Assembly (NCBI GenBank): GCA_902785605.1
Contig: CACZZL010000007.1
Span: 1 to 64,000 of the forward strand
From: an uncultured Bacteroidales bacterium
GTDB lineage: Bacteria > Bacteroidota > Bacteroidia > Bacteroidales > Paludibacteraceae
Direction of reading: 5' to 3'
DNA: 64,000 nucleotides
Shown: piece after piece, positions 42,690-50,989 of the stretch
How the letters are laid out: every line of letters begins with the position of its first letter
How positions within the stretch are numbered: position 1 is the first letter of the stretch
The notes under the pieces: generated by a model
Seen by the model: only the letters and a program-made list of their open reading frames with translations
Database searches by the model: none
What the model was told of the DNA's origin: nothing
Program-made: the position numbers and the translations under genes

Positions 42690-42720
42690 TTGTATAATTC
42701 AAAAATTTGTAGTAATTTTG
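42690..42720 (+). promoter_or_regulatory. Promoter of tRNA-Pro
   Basis: TTG 42690-42692, 20 nt, TAATTTTG 42713-42720. Predicted start near 42727, so the repeats at 42737-42853 are part of the precursor. Confidence 0.75.
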
Positions 42721-42736
42721 CACGCTTTTTCGCATT

Positions 42737-42853
42737 CGGTAGTAGTTCTCCGCCACTTCGTTCTGTCGATTTACTACCCGTTTGCGAGGGCAAACGGGTA
42801 GTATTTCTTATCTCTCTACGGTCGAACGATTTACTACCCGTTAGCGGGGCAAA
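42737..42853 (+). repeat. Two ~59-nt tRNA-derived tandem repeats in the tRNA-Pro leader
   Basis: Each unit (42737-42794 and 42795-42853) starts with a copy of the tRNA 5' end (CGGTAGTAGTTC, CGGGTAGTATTTC). Each also holds GATTTACTACCCG, complementary to the acceptor strand, and ends in GGGCAAA. TACTACCCGTTTGC/GCAAACGGGTAGTA at 42772-42803 is a perfect 14-bp hairpin; a second one, with one mismatch, includes the start of the real tRNA. Confidence 0.8.
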
Positions 42854-42928
42854 CGGGTAGTAGTTCAGCCCGGTTAGAATGCCTGCTTTGGGAGCAGGAG
42901 GTCGTGAGTTCGAATCTCGCCTACCCGA
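42854..42928 (+). tRNA. tRNA-Pro (anticodon TGG)
   Basis: The acceptor stem CGGGTAG/CTACCCG, anticodon stem CCTGC/GCAGG with loop TTTGGGA (anticodon TGG) and T-loop GTTCGAATC are all intact. Discriminator A at 42928; CCA is not encoded (sequence continues CA). Confidence 0.93.
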
Positions 42929-42935
42929 CAAGAAA

Positions 42936-42958
42936 AGCCACGAAATGTGGCTCTTTTT
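42936..42958 (+). terminator. Terminator after tRNA-Pro
   Basis: AGCCAC-GAAAT-GTGGCT followed by C and five T. Confidence 0.8.
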
Positions 42959-42974
42959 AATGTACAAAGGGACA

Positions 42975-43730
42975 ATGTACAAGGCTATCTTTATTGACAT
43001 AGACGACACCTTACTCGACTACATTCCTTGTTGTCGGGAAGCGTTTGATGCGGCAATAGGGGAATTAAAAATTAAAAATGAAGAATTAAAAATTACCCAA
43101 AGCGAAGACGATCTATTCCGCTTGTTTTTTGAGATAAGCGGACGGTTGTTCTCGGAAGCCAAACGCGGCTTGCACACGGTGGCGGAGGTAATGGAACTAT
43201 ACCCGGCGGAGTTCATTGAGAAAAGCGGATTGGCGAACGAGCGGGCAGAGGAAATGACCGATGTTTTCAAGCACGCCTTCCGTGCTGCATGGGGCAATAC
43301 GCACACCTTGGTGCCCGGAGCACAAGAGGCATTGGAGGCTTTGCAACGCAAGGGATACCGTTTGTTTGCTGCCAGCAACAGTTTTGGTCATTTACAGCGC
43401 AGCCGTCTGCAGCACGCAGGGATCTTGCACTATTTCGAAGATACGTATATTTCCATGGATATCGGTTACGATAAACCGGATGTCCGGTTCTATGAAGAAG
43501 CATTGCGCCGATGCGGCTTGGCAGCGAACGAGGTGATCATGGTGGGAGATAGTATGACGACCGATATCATCGGGGCACAGCAAGCCGGCTTGGATGCCAT
43601 CTATTTCAATCGTCGCAATGAACCGTTAGCCTCTCACCTTTCGTCCTTAGCCGTTATTGGCTCTCTTGCGGAGTTGGAAGCGTGTGTAGAGGTGGAAGAG
43701 CAGCGGCGGAATTGTCGTGGCCATCAGTAA
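42975..43730 (+). CDS. HAD-superfamily hydrolase (YjjG/phosphatase-like)
   Basis: 251 residues from ATG 42975 (MYKAIFIDIDDTLLDY); an ATG 15 nt earlier gives MYKGTMYKAI, and the two arose in a TGTACAA-type duplication. Motif I DIDDT, motif II near AASNSFG, Lys in GYDKPDVRF, motif IV GDSMTTDI. Cytoplasmic phosphatase of unknown substrate. Residues IGELKIKNEELKITQ come from an ATTAAAA heptamer tract. The last 84 nt overlap the convergent MMPL gene. Confidence 0.85.
   Translation: MYKAIFIDIDDTLLDYIPCCREAFDAAIGELKIKNEELKITQSEDDLFRLFFEISGRLFSEAKRGLHTVAEVMELYPAEFIEKSGLANERAEEMTDVFKHAFRAAWGNTHTLVPGAQEALEALQRKGYRLFAASNSFGHLQRSRLQHAGILHYFEDTYISMDIGYDKPDVRFYEEALRRCGLAANEVIMVGDSMTTDIIGAQQAGLDAIYFNRRNEPLASHLSSLAVIGSLAELEACVEVEEQRRNCRGHQ
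43064..43091. repeat. Heptamer tract, ATTAAAA, 4 units
   Basis: ATTAAAA, ATTAAAA, ATGAAGA, ATTAAAA in frame in the HAD gene. Confidence 0.8.
43625..43659. repeat. Heptamer tract, GTTAGCC/TTTCGTC, 5 units
   Basis: GTTAGCC, TCTCACC, TTTCGTC, CTTAGCC, GTTATTG at the HAD 3' end, running into the MMPL stop. Confidence 0.65.
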
Positions 43731-45674
43731 CACGATACTCATTCCTATCAGCGTCACCGTACCCAGCGAATGCATGGCAGGGTGTACGGCAAAGACCAGA
43801 ATTCCTATACCAATCAGCATGATCAATGCCGACAGCAGGATCGATTGACGATACTGCGGCAGAATCGGTTTACCCGTTCGGTGCTCATACAGCAATCCCT
43901 CTACGATGAAGATCGTGTAGTCGTCGCCTTGTCCGAAAATGAAGGTGGCCAGGATGATGTTGACGATATTGAATTGCAGCCCGAACAGTTGCATGATCGC
44001 AAAGATCCACACCCAGCTCAGCAGCATCGGTACGAACGCAATCAGGGCCAGCCGGATATCGCGGAAACTGAGCCATAAGAACAGGAACACAATGAGGCTG
44101 CAGCACAAGCCGATGTAGTCGAAGTCATCGCTTAACCGTTCTGCCAAATCCGACAATTCAAAATCCGGCAACGGTTCCCATTCGGTCAACAGATCATAGA
44201 ACGGTGTGAACGCTTCGGGGCGAAAACCGGCCTGTTGCGCTTCGTCTTCGATCATTGCTATCACCGCTTGGGCATCGTGTGTCTGCCAGTATTGTGTCCA
44301 TTGCGCCGCATCACCTTTCTTGGTGGCAAAAGACTGCATATCAGCACGTTGCTGCTCGGTCATGTAATTGATATGACTGAGGTTGGAGTCGAATAATGGC
44401 GAAGGGTGATAGGCGAAAGGCGAAAGGAGCAGGTACGCTCCGAACAGCACTGTGATACCGAGAATGAGCCATCCCTTCACCCGTTCGCCTTTCGCCTTTA
44501 ACCATTTGCCTTTCACCTTGATCTCCCGCACCGGAGTCGGTTCCGCGGACATGAGGTGCGGTAGCACGAAGATACAGAAAAGGATGGTGCCGATGAGCAT
44601 GGAGGCTGCGAAGATACCGACATGACGTAAGGCGGTGGAGTGCAGCGGGATCAGTGCCATGAACGCACCCACGGTGGTGATGTTGCCCACCACCAAAGGC
44701 GAAAGCACTTCGTCCAGGGTCTGCCGAACAGAGGTCGTATAACGTTGGTGCACCAGCAAGTGCAGCGGATAATTGACCGCTATACCAATGAGCACGGAGC
44801 CGATGCCTAACACGATGGCACTCACGGTCGGTGTGACCAGACGCAGCACCGCCATGCCGAACAGCCATCCGAAATTGACGGAGAGCAGAATGAGCCACAG
44901 GTCCCGTTTGCGCGGGAATGCATAGGCTAACAGTCCGATGATGAGCACCAACGACAGCGCGATGCAGATTAGCGTGTCTGTTTTGATGCGCCGGGCATTG
45001 CCGACCGAGATGACAGGTGCTCCGATCCATCGGATACTCAGTTCCGGATACATGGCGCCCACCTCGTTCGTTATTGCCATGAGCGAATCGACCAGTGCCG
45101 CGTTGTTCTTGGTCTCCGTACTGCCATGCGGGGTTTCGTAGAACGCGTAGGTTCGGTCTGATAGCTGATTACTGAAAGCTGAAAGCTCTATCAGTCCCAA
45201 AGGGTCGGATTGAATCGCCGAAGCCAAGACCGATGCGCCGGGAGTAGCCAGGATCGCTTTGTCGCGTTGCAGGGCGGCCCGGATCGCTTCGGGCGTGAAC
45301 AGCGAATCGAACTGCGCATACACGCTGTCCGGTATCAGATACGGCATCTGACTATACAGCTGCTCCAATTGGTCCGTCGGGTCCGTTTGCAGTTCCGGTA
45401 GCCGGTCGGCGCATTCGTACAAGGCATCGGTGCGTTGCTGCTCCTCTTTGCCTTCAATGATCAGTACCAGTTGCGAGGCCGATTCCTGTTGTTGCAGTCG
45501 CTCAAACGCCGCCCGTTCCTCTGCTGTAGCCGGCAGAAAATCCAGGATGTCTTCGTTATAACGCAGCGAAACAGCCAAGCCGATCAGCGGCAGTAACACA
45601 GCGACCACACCGATCCACAGCCAACGGCGGTGGGTGCTCAACCAATCATATAAGCGGAGCAGCGTTTGTTTCAT
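43647..45674 (-). CDS. MMPL/RND-type exporter of the aryl-polyene cluster
   Basis: 675 residues, about 12 membrane helices in two halves, each with a periplasmic loop (MMPL/HpnN type). N-terminus WLSTHRRWLWIGVVAVLLPL; late motif IFGQGDDYTIFIVEG. Such proteins in aryl-polyene and flexirubin clusters are thought to move the lipid product across the periplasm with the LolA-like protein. Three heptamer tracts add stretches such as KVKGKWLKAKGERVKG and LLLSPFAYHPSPLFDS. Last gene of the 18-gene operon; its ATG overlaps the ligase stop. Confidence 0.88.
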   Translation of the reverse strand: MKQTLLRLYDWLSTHRRWLWIGVVAVLLPLIGLAVSLRYNEDILDFLPATAEERAAFERLQQQESASQLVLIIEGKEEQQRTDALYECADRLPELQTDPTDQLEQLYSQMPYLIPDSVYAQFDSLFTPEAIRAALQRDKAILATPGASVLASAIQSDPLGLIELSAFSNQLSDRTYAFYETPHGSTETKNNAALVDSLMAITNEVGAMYPELSIRWIGAPVISVGNARRIKTDTLICIALSLVLIIGLLAYAFPRKRDLWLILLSVNFGWLFGMAVLRLVTPTVSAIVLGIGSVLIGIAVNYPLHLLVHQRYTTSVRQTLDEVLSPLVVGNITTVGAFMALIPLHSTALRHVGIFAASMLIGTILFCIFVLPHLMSAEPTPVREIKVKGKWLKAKGERVKGWLILGITVLFGAYLLLSPFAYHPSPLFDSNLSHINYMTEQQRADMQSFATKKGDAAQWTQYWQTHDAQAVIAMIEDEAQQAGFRPEAFTPFYDLLTEWEPLPDFELSDLAERLSDDFDYIGLCCSLIVFLFLWLSFRDIRLALIAFVPMLLSWVWIFAIMQLFGLQFNIVNIILATFIFGQGDDYTIFIVEGLLYEHRTGKPILPQYRQSILLSALIMLIGIGILVFAVHPAMHSLGTVTLIGMSIVLLMATTIPPLLFHLYTRFQLRKRANNG
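44397..44424. repeat. Heptamer tract, AGGCGAA, 4 units
   Basis: TGGCGAA, GGGTGAT, AGGCGAA, AGGCGAA in the MMPL gene. Confidence 0.75.
44476..44517. repeat. Heptamer tract, TTTCGCC/TTTAACC, 6 units
   Basis: TTCACCC, GTTCGCC, TTTCGCC, TTTAACC, ATTTGCC, TTTCACC in the MMPL gene. Confidence 0.8.
45157..45191. repeat. Heptamer tract, GCTGAAA/GCTGATT, 5 units
   Basis: TCTGATA, GCTGATT, ACTGAAA, GCTGAAA, GCTCTAT in the MMPL gene (peptide LSAFSNQLSD). Confidence 0.75.
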
Positions 45675-46960
45675 CGCTCGTCAATGAACTTAACGGGTTT
45701 GCGGCTCTTGGCGGGGAAATTGATTTGCTGAATCACATCTGCCGGCAGGATCTCCACGTTCGGCGCTACACGCAGACGACTGCGGAAATGGTCCTTGAGT
45801 TGCTTGATGGCCTCTTCGGGTTGAATCGCTTCACGCAGGCTGATACGCACAATCACCTCGTCGGTGCCGGCATCGGATGGACGAACGACTACCACATAAT
45901 TGCCCACAAACGGCGTGTTGTCCAGCACATCATTGATTGCCGGCGGGTAGATGGTGGTGCCCTTCAGTTTGATCATGTTATGCTTGCGTCCGATGAGCGG
46001 GGTGAGACGATAACTGTTTCGTCCGCAGGCGCAGGGTTCCACCACCTTGGCGGCAATGTCACCGGTGCGGAACCGCAGTAGCGGCATACCTTCCACGCCC
46101 AGCGTCGTGATCACGATCTCACCGGGGTGACCGTCTTGTACGGGTTGGTCATCGTCTCCGATGATCTCCACGATGATCAGTTCGGGATGCACATGTCCTC
46201 CGCACGCGTGTTCACACTCGGAGAAGGTCGCAGACATCTCAGTCGAAGAGTAGGTGGCGTACAGCTCCACTTCCGGCCATTTGTCATGAATCCGTTGGCC
46301 GAGCAGGTTGAGATTGAACTGCTGATCGCGCAGGCCTTCACCAATGCCGATGATCTTGCGAATGGACGAATGACGGTAGTCTATATTGTGCTGCTCGGCG
46401 TACTCAATGAGCCGGAGAACGAACGAAGGCACGCACATGATTGCCGTCGGGTGCAGACGCTGAATGGTATCAAACTGCAGCTCCGGAATACCGTTGCCGA
46501 CACGAATGATACCGGCTCCTAATTCACGAATACCCATCCAATACGCCAGTCCGGCCATGAACCGTTTGTCCATGGTGGTCATCAGTTGCAGGATGTCGCC
46601 TTTCTTCAACCCGGCGCATGCAAACGATTTATGTTCGTTGTACGCCAGCCGTTGCAAGTCCGCTTCCGTGCAACCGAACAAGATCGGTTCGCCTAAGGTG
46701 CCGGATGTGGTGATGAAATCAATGATGTTCTCTTTGGGAACACACAGAAAATCAGCGTTGTGCTTTTGCAAATCCGCTTTCTCGGTGAACGGCACACGTT
46801 GCAGGTCCTCTATTGTGCGAATAGAGGCCGGGTCAATGCCCTGCTCGGTAAACAGCCGCTGATAATACGGCGAGTGTGCCGCCAGATAAGTGACTTGCTT
46901 GCGCAACAGTTCTTCCTGATACGCGCGGATGCGTTCTACTGATTCAAATTCAATATCCAT
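45671..46960 (-). CDS. PaaK-like AMP-dependent acid:CoA/ACP ligase
   Basis: 429 residues from ATG 46960 (MDIEFESVERIRAYQEELLR); in-frame Met codons at 46969, 46981 and 46990 are alternatives. ATP-binding TTSGTLGEP, YSSTEMS, and the late GRKHNMIKLKG fit the phenylacetate-CoA ligase family; a CACGR pair recalls its metal-binding Cys. Probably activates the coumarate starter and loads it on an ACP. It overlaps the upstream hydrolase gene by 25 nt. Confidence 0.85.
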   Translation of the reverse strand: MDIEFESVERIRAYQEELLRKQVTYLAAHSPYYQRLFTEQGIDPASIRTIEDLQRVPFTEKADLQKHNADFLCVPKENIIDFITTSGTLGEPILFGCTEADLQRLAYNEHKSFACAGLKKGDILQLMTTMDKRFMAGLAYWMGIRELGAGIIRVGNGIPELQFDTIQRLHPTAIMCVPSFVLRLIEYAEQHNIDYRHSSIRKIIGIGEGLRDQQFNLNLLGQRIHDKWPEVELYATYSSTEMSATFSECEHACGGHVHPELIIVEIIGDDDQPVQDGHPGEIVITTLGVEGMPLLRFRTGDIAAKVVEPCACGRNSYRLTPLIGRKHNMIKLKGTTIYPPAINDVLDNTPFVGNYVVVVRPSDAGTDEVIVRISLREAIQPEEAIKQLKDHFRSRLRVAPNVEILPADVIQQINFPAKSRKPVKFIDER

Positions 46961-47757
46961 TGTAAACATTCGTTTTTCCATTGTCTGCATTCTTCTGTTC
47001 CTTTCTCATCCGAGGCTCCGAACCCGTGTCCGCCTGTCCGGTACTGGATGTAACGGTGCGGAATATGTTGTGCGGTGAGGGCCGAGTCGAGCATCTCCGA
47101 GTTGTGGTACTTGACAATCGGGTCATCGACACAGTTGACGAGGAACACCGGCGGGCAATCGGCCGGGATGTGTTGCTCGAGCGACAGGCTGTCCCGCATC
47201 GTCTTGTTGAATTGTCCCCAGACGCCTAACGCACCACGGCGGGAGCGATGATGCGTGTACTGCTTGTCGCGCATGGTCACCACCGGATAGACGGGGCAGA
47301 GGAACGACGGTTTGTACGCCGTTCGGTTGTGGGTGTAACTCATCATCGTCAGGTGTCCGCCGGCAGAGAAACCCATTACGCCGATGCGGGTGGTGTCAAT
47401 GTGCATCGAATCGGCGTGTTGGTACACATACTTCAGCGCGTCCTCTACGTCGGTCAGCATGTTCGGGTACTTGTTCCCGAGCCCGATGACACGGTAGCCG
47501 ATGCAGTAGGCACTGATGGTCGCTACGCGGTACTGCAGCACAAACGCATTGATACCGTTCGATTGCAACCACTGCGCCACTTCGCGTCCTTCGTGCTCCA
47601 TGTCGTGCCAGCAGTAACTGCCACCCGGGCACACGATGACCGCAATGCCTGTGTTGGTGGCACTGTCCGCGGGGTAGGTGAACAGACGCAAGCCTTTGGC
47701 CGATATCGAACTGCTCACCAGCAAGAGTATAGAGAGTATTATTCGTATTCTTCGCAT
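46936..47757 (-). CDS. Exported alpha/beta hydrolase of the pigment operon
   Basis: 273 residues from ATG 47757. Signal peptide LSILLLVSSSISA. Nucleophile S131 in GFSAGG, acid in NCVDDP, His in GGHGFG: the layout of small acetyl-xylan/lipase-like esterases. It could trim an ester in the periplasm or replace the thioesterase that many such clusters carry. It overlaps the fusion gene upstream by 19 nt. Confidence 0.8.
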   Translation of the reverse strand: MRRIRIILSILLLVSSSISAKGLRLFTYPADSATNTGIAVIVCPGGSYCWHDMEHEGREVAQWLQSNGINAFVLQYRVATISAYCIGYRVIGLGNKYPNMLTDVEDALKYVYQHADSMHIDTTRIGVMGFSAGGHLTMMSYTHNRTAYKPSFLCPVYPVVTMRDKQYTHHRSRRGALGVWGQFNKTMRDSLSLEQHIPADCPPVFLVNCVDDPIVKYHNSEMLDSALTAQHIPHRYIQYRTGGHGFGASDEKGTEECRQWKNECLQWILNLNQ

Positions 47758-50222
47758 AGCGCTTCTATTGTTTGTTGTGCGGTCATGACGACACCGCATA
47801 GGCCGTGTAAGAAAATATTCTGTCCCGACAGATAGAGCCCGGGCACGCGGGTACGCACCGAACCGACGGACTCGCTCAGACCGAACATCGCCCCTTCCGG
47901 ACTGAGAAAATCGTCCCGGAAGGTGAGGGAGGTCGAACTGAACACATCCTCTATGTGCTGCGAGATGCCGGGATAGATGGTCTCAATGAGCCGAATCACC
48001 TCTTGCTCCTTCTTTTTCTTGAACGCTTCGTAGGCGGCATAGTCCTTTTTGCGGTCGCTATGCCAGGGTGCTAACTCCTTGTAATTGAGCGGCATCACCG
48101 TTTCTATTGTGCGGGCGTAGGTCTGATGGCGTTCGGTGCACGGGGTCATTACCAATAATTGATACTCAGGCAGATAGTGTGTCATATCGTCGTAATGCAG
48201 TGCTTGCGAAGAGAGGCGGATATAGGTCTTGAATGATCCCTTCGTTTCTACTGTCTGTTCGATGCGCTTACGGGCAATGGTGCGGCACCAAGGTAAGTCG
48301 GTGAGTTGCAATAACTGTTTGGGATGCAGGGTGCTAATGACCGCATCAAACGACCACTGATCATTCACCGTGAACTTTTCACCCTTTGCCTTTAGCCCTT
48401 TCGCCCTTTCGCCCGTTATAATTCGTCCGCCGTGGCGGGTGATATAGCGCGCCAGATCGTTCGCTAAAGCTTGGCTGCCGCCTACGAACCGGAACACACC
48501 CTTATCGCTCTGTGCCCATTCTGCTTGCCCGATGAGGTCTGCCGGGGAGTGATCCAGCGTCGTGGGAACGACGTTCGCTTCGATGCCTAATGAGGCCAGT
48601 ACGCGTGTGACTGCACCGTCGGGTTCGAGTCCGGTCAGTATATGCATGCCGGTTGCCCAGGTCTCTCCGTTGCGTTCGTACGAGTATAAGCCGCCACCGA
48701 ATACAGGCAACTGCTCGAGGAGTGTCACGTTGTAACCGCGTTGTGCCAGCATCGCTCCGCAGAACAGACCGCTCACACCGGCTCCTATGATGCCGATTCG
48801 GGTCTTTGAGTTATGCAGCAGCGCATCGTAATGGTGCTCCAGCGATTTGGTGCGGGTCTTATAGGTCGTGCCCCAGGAACAGTCATCGGCAGGTATCAAT
48901 GGCAGCACACTCACGCGCACATCGGTCGGTTTGAGTGCGAACTGACGTTTGCCCATGTAATCCGTCATGCCTTCAATCAGCAACGGCTGAATAGGCAGAT
49001 GATACTGATCGGCATAGTAGAACGCTCCGCGGTGGAAGCGACCAATCTCACCGGTCGTGGTGCGGGTACCTTCGGGGAACACGAAGAGCGAGTAGCCTTC
49101 GTCCATGATGCGTTGAATACGCGCGTCGCGTTGCTCATCGCTGAACGAGGTCGGGATACAATCCAAGTACCGCGCGACAACTCCTAAGAACGGATTGCCC
49201 CACACATAACTCTTGACGACCATCACGATCTTATCGGACAGCGAGAGGCAGACAACAATATCAATGAACGACTGGTGGTTGGAGATGACTACCGCTTGTT
49301 GGTCTGTCACTTGACCTTGTACCTTTAGCCTCAGTCCGAGGATCCTACGCGTGAAATGCGCTGCCATGCGTTGTACGAAGCGGTGATAGCGGGCACGTGA
49401 AGCGGCATTGCGACCGTGAACGGCGAAGAAGAGCCAGGTGTAGGGATTGACGATGAGCAGCATCACCGTACCAAAATACCAGAAACTGAGCACCGTACGC
49501 CAGTACATGTTGATGTAACCGAACAAGATGGCACCGAGGCACAGGAAACAGTTCAGAATCGAGATACGCGTGAAATCACGTGCAGGCACAAAATGGCTCA
49601 CCCGTTCTTCTTGCGGCGGGTAATAAACGCGTACAGGCACGGGAACGAGTGGTACGTTGTGCCACGCCGCAAACACCAGCAGTTCCAGTTCGGCCTCGTA
49701 GCGGCTTGTGAGCAGGCCCAGACCGTACAGACGGTGTAAGGGGTACAGCCGAAAACCCGTTTGGGTATCCGGCAGGTTGATGGTGGTCTGCAAGCGGAAC
49801 CAGAAGTTCGAGAAACGATTGGCGAACTTACTCTTGCCGGACATGTTCTTGTCCGTGAACTGCCGGCTGCCGATGATCAACGCATCGGGATGTACGTCAT
49901 GTGCCCGGAGCAGCATCGGTATATCTTCCGGAAAATGCTGTCCGTCCGCATCGATGGTCACCGCAAAATCAAATCCCATCTCCAGCGCCTTGCGAAATCC
50001 AGCTCTCAGCGCCGCTCCTTTGCCTTTGTTGGCCGGGTAGGAGACGAGTGTGATGGGAAAATCGAGGGTAGCCAGCAACGCTACGGTGTTGTCCGTACAA
50101 CCATCCGCCACCACAATGATATCGCGCATCTGCTGATGCACGCGACGAACCACATCGAGAATCGTACCGGCGTTATTGTACGTCGGTATCAGGGCACATA
50201 TATGTCGCTGTGAAGGATGCAC
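47739..50222 (-). CDS. Three-domain fusion: GT2 glycosyltransferase / PlsC-like acyltransferase / FAD oxidoreductase
   Basis: 827 residues from GTG 50222, the only start before the GT2 strand ICALIPTYNNAG. GT2 domain about 5-235 (ADGCTDNT; TIDADGQHFPEDIP near residue 89); membrane stretch near 240-275; acyltransferase domain about 290-465 with NHQSFID near 314 and FPEGTR near 384. From about 474 comes a dinucleotide-binding domain (RIGIIGAGVSGLFCG) of the CrtI/phytoene-desaturase type, 350 residues. These activities are usually separate genes in such clusters. Expected role: add a sugar or acyl anchor and oxidise the product. The start overlaps the dehydratase by 50 nt. Confidence 0.88.
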   Translation of the reverse strand: MHPSQRHICALIPTYNNAGTILDVVRRVHQQMRDIIVVADGCTDNTVALLATLDFPITLVSYPANKGKGAALRAGFRKALEMGFDFAVTIDADGQHFPEDIPMLLRAHDVHPDALIIGSRQFTDKNMSGKSKFANRFSNFWFRLQTTINLPDTQTGFRLYPLHRLYGLGLLTSRYEAELELLVFAAWHNVPLVPVPVRVYYPPQEERVSHFVPARDFTRISILNCFLCLGAILFGYINMYWRTVLSFWYFGTVMLLIVNPYTWLFFAVHGRNAASRARYHRFVQRMAAHFTRRILGLRLKVQGQVTDQQAVVISNHQSFIDIVVCLSLSDKIVMVVKSYVWGNPFLGVVARYLDCIPTSFSDEQRDARIQRIMDEGYSLFVFPEGTRTTTGEIGRFHRGAFYYADQYHLPIQPLLIEGMTDYMGKRQFALKPTDVRVSVLPLIPADDCSWGTTYKTRTKSLEHHYDALLHNSKTRIGIIGAGVSGLFCGAMLAQRGYNVTLLEQLPVFGGGLYSYERNGETWATGMHILTGLEPDGAVTRVLASLGIEANVVPTTLDHSPADLIGQAEWAQSDKGVFRFVGGSQALANDLARYITRHGGRIITGERAKGLKAKGEKFTVNDQWSFDAVISTLHPKQLLQLTDLPWCRTIARKRIEQTVETKGSFKTYIRLSSQALHYDDMTHYLPEYQLLVMTPCTERHQTYARTIETVMPLNYKELAPWHSDRKKDYAAYEAFKKKKEQEVIRLIETIYPGISQHIEDVFSSTSLTFRDDFLSPEGAMFGLSESVGSVRTRVPGLYLSGQNIFLHGLCGVVMTAQQTIEALCEEYE
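48377..48413. repeat. Heptamer tract, TTTAGCC/CTTTCGCC, 5 units
   Basis: TTTCACC, CTTTGCC, TTTAGCC, then two 8-base CTTTCGCC, in the oxidoreductase part (peptide GERAKGLKAKGEKF). Confidence 0.75.
49311..49331. repeat. Heptamer tract, TTGACCT/TTAGCCT, 3 units
   Basis: TTGACCT, TGTACCT, TTAGCCT just before the acyltransferase domain (LRLKVQGQVTD). Confidence 0.55.
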
Positions 50223-50544
50223 AGGGTATGTTTAACGTTGAAAGATTAAAGTTGAAAGAAGAGGAAGCCTTTTCTTGTATTGCGAACGTCAGTTCCTGAT
50301 CGGGTGTGACTGGCTGGCGGAACTTGAGGTTGCGTAGCTGCGTGAACGAACCCTTGCGACCGGTCAGACGGGCCGTCAGTTCTTCGGCGATCTGCACCAG
50401 ACAAGCACCCGGCACAATCGGGTGACCGGGAAAATGGCCGGTGAAGATAGGGTGCGAAGCATCGAAGCGAATGCGGAACATGCTTTCGCCATTAGCCTCT
50501 TGCCTTTCGTCCAAGATATGATAGAACCTATTTTGTAAGTACAT
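50173..50544 (-). CDS. FabZ-like hotdog dehydratase
   Basis: 123 residues from ATG 50544 (MYLQNRFYHILDERQ). Catalytic motif HFPGHPIVPGA with H37. Removes water from 3-hydroxyacyl-ACP to make the polyene double bonds. Two heptamer tracts lie inside (peptides ERQEANGES and SFNFNLSTLN), one in the C-terminal tail. It overlaps lolA-like by 17 nt and the fusion gene by 50 nt. Confidence 0.85.
   Translation of the reverse strand: MYLQNRFYHILDERQEANGESMFRIRFDASHPIFTGHFPGHPIVPGACLVQIAEELTARLTGRKGSFTQLRNLKFRQPVTPDQELTFAIQEKASSSFNFNLSTLNIPCASFTATYMCPDTDVQ
50230..50257. repeat. Heptamer tract, GTTGAAA, 4 units
   Basis: GTTTAAC, GTTGAAA, GATTAAA, GTTGAAA. Confidence 0.8.
50484..50511. repeat. Heptamer tract, TTTCGCC/ATTAGCC, 4 units
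   Basis: TTTCGCC, ATTAGCC, TCTTGCC, TTTCGTC near the dehydratase start. Confidence 0.75.
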
Positions 50545-50935
50545 GGGTAAACTCAATAATCGTTGTATCGCCGTTTTTCTCCACCATCTCCACGCGTTGC
50601 GCGACACCGGTCTGTTCGTCCATGGTGATGTTCATGGCGCGGAACATTTTTTTGACTTCGCGCATCATTTTGGCATCGTCATTCGCTTCGCCGGAGATGG
50701 AGCTCATGATCATACGCAGCAGCCGTTGCACCTGCGGGTTGACATTGCTCTGCTCGCCGTTCACTTCCCATACCAGAGTCTGCGGGCTAGTGTACGCCCA
50801 GCGAATATAATCCGGCGCACGGTAACTCAGATGCCCTGTGGACACCTGCGGTTCGTTGAGCATCGCCACGTTCTTGGTCTGCACAAAGTCCGCTTCGAGC
50901 GATAATATGACAGATAGTATCAGTGCAAATACCAT
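50528..50935 (-). CDS. LolA-like lipoprotein/lipid carrier
   Basis: 135 residues. A short hydrophobic N-terminus (MVFALILSVILSLEA) is followed by FVQTKNVAMLNEPQVSTGHL and YRAPDYIRWAYTSP, the LolA strand pattern. It is shorter than housekeeping LolA (about 200). LolA-like genes are a standard part of aryl-polyene clusters, where they probably carry the product through the periplasm. Confidence 0.82.
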   Translation of the reverse strand: MVFALILSVILSLEADFVQTKNVAMLNEPQVSTGHLSYRAPDYIRWAYTSPQTLVWEVNGEQSNVNPQVQRLLRMIMSSISGEANDDAKMMREVKKMFRAMNITMDEQTGVAQRVEMVEKNGDTTIIEFTHVLTK

Positions 50936-50939
50936 TTTT

Positions 50940-50970
50940 AATTCTTAGCCCTTACGGGCACGATTATTTC
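50940..50970 (+). repeat. Dispersed stem-loop repeat, copy B
   Basis: AATTCTTAGCC, CTTAC, GGGCACGATTATTTC in the gap between lolA-like and the small transporter; arms identical to 334-363. Confidence 0.5.
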
Positions 50971-50989
50971 TTAATTTTAAATTTTTAAT
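50969..50989. repeat. Heptamer tract, TTTTAAT, 3 units
   Basis: TCTTAAT, TTTAAAT, TTTTAAT directly after repeat copy B. Confidence 0.5.

Noticed and set aside
42737-42853. Repeat pair before tRNA-Pro as a CRISPR array
   Set aside because: Only two units, tRNA-derived, with no unique spacers and no cas genes.
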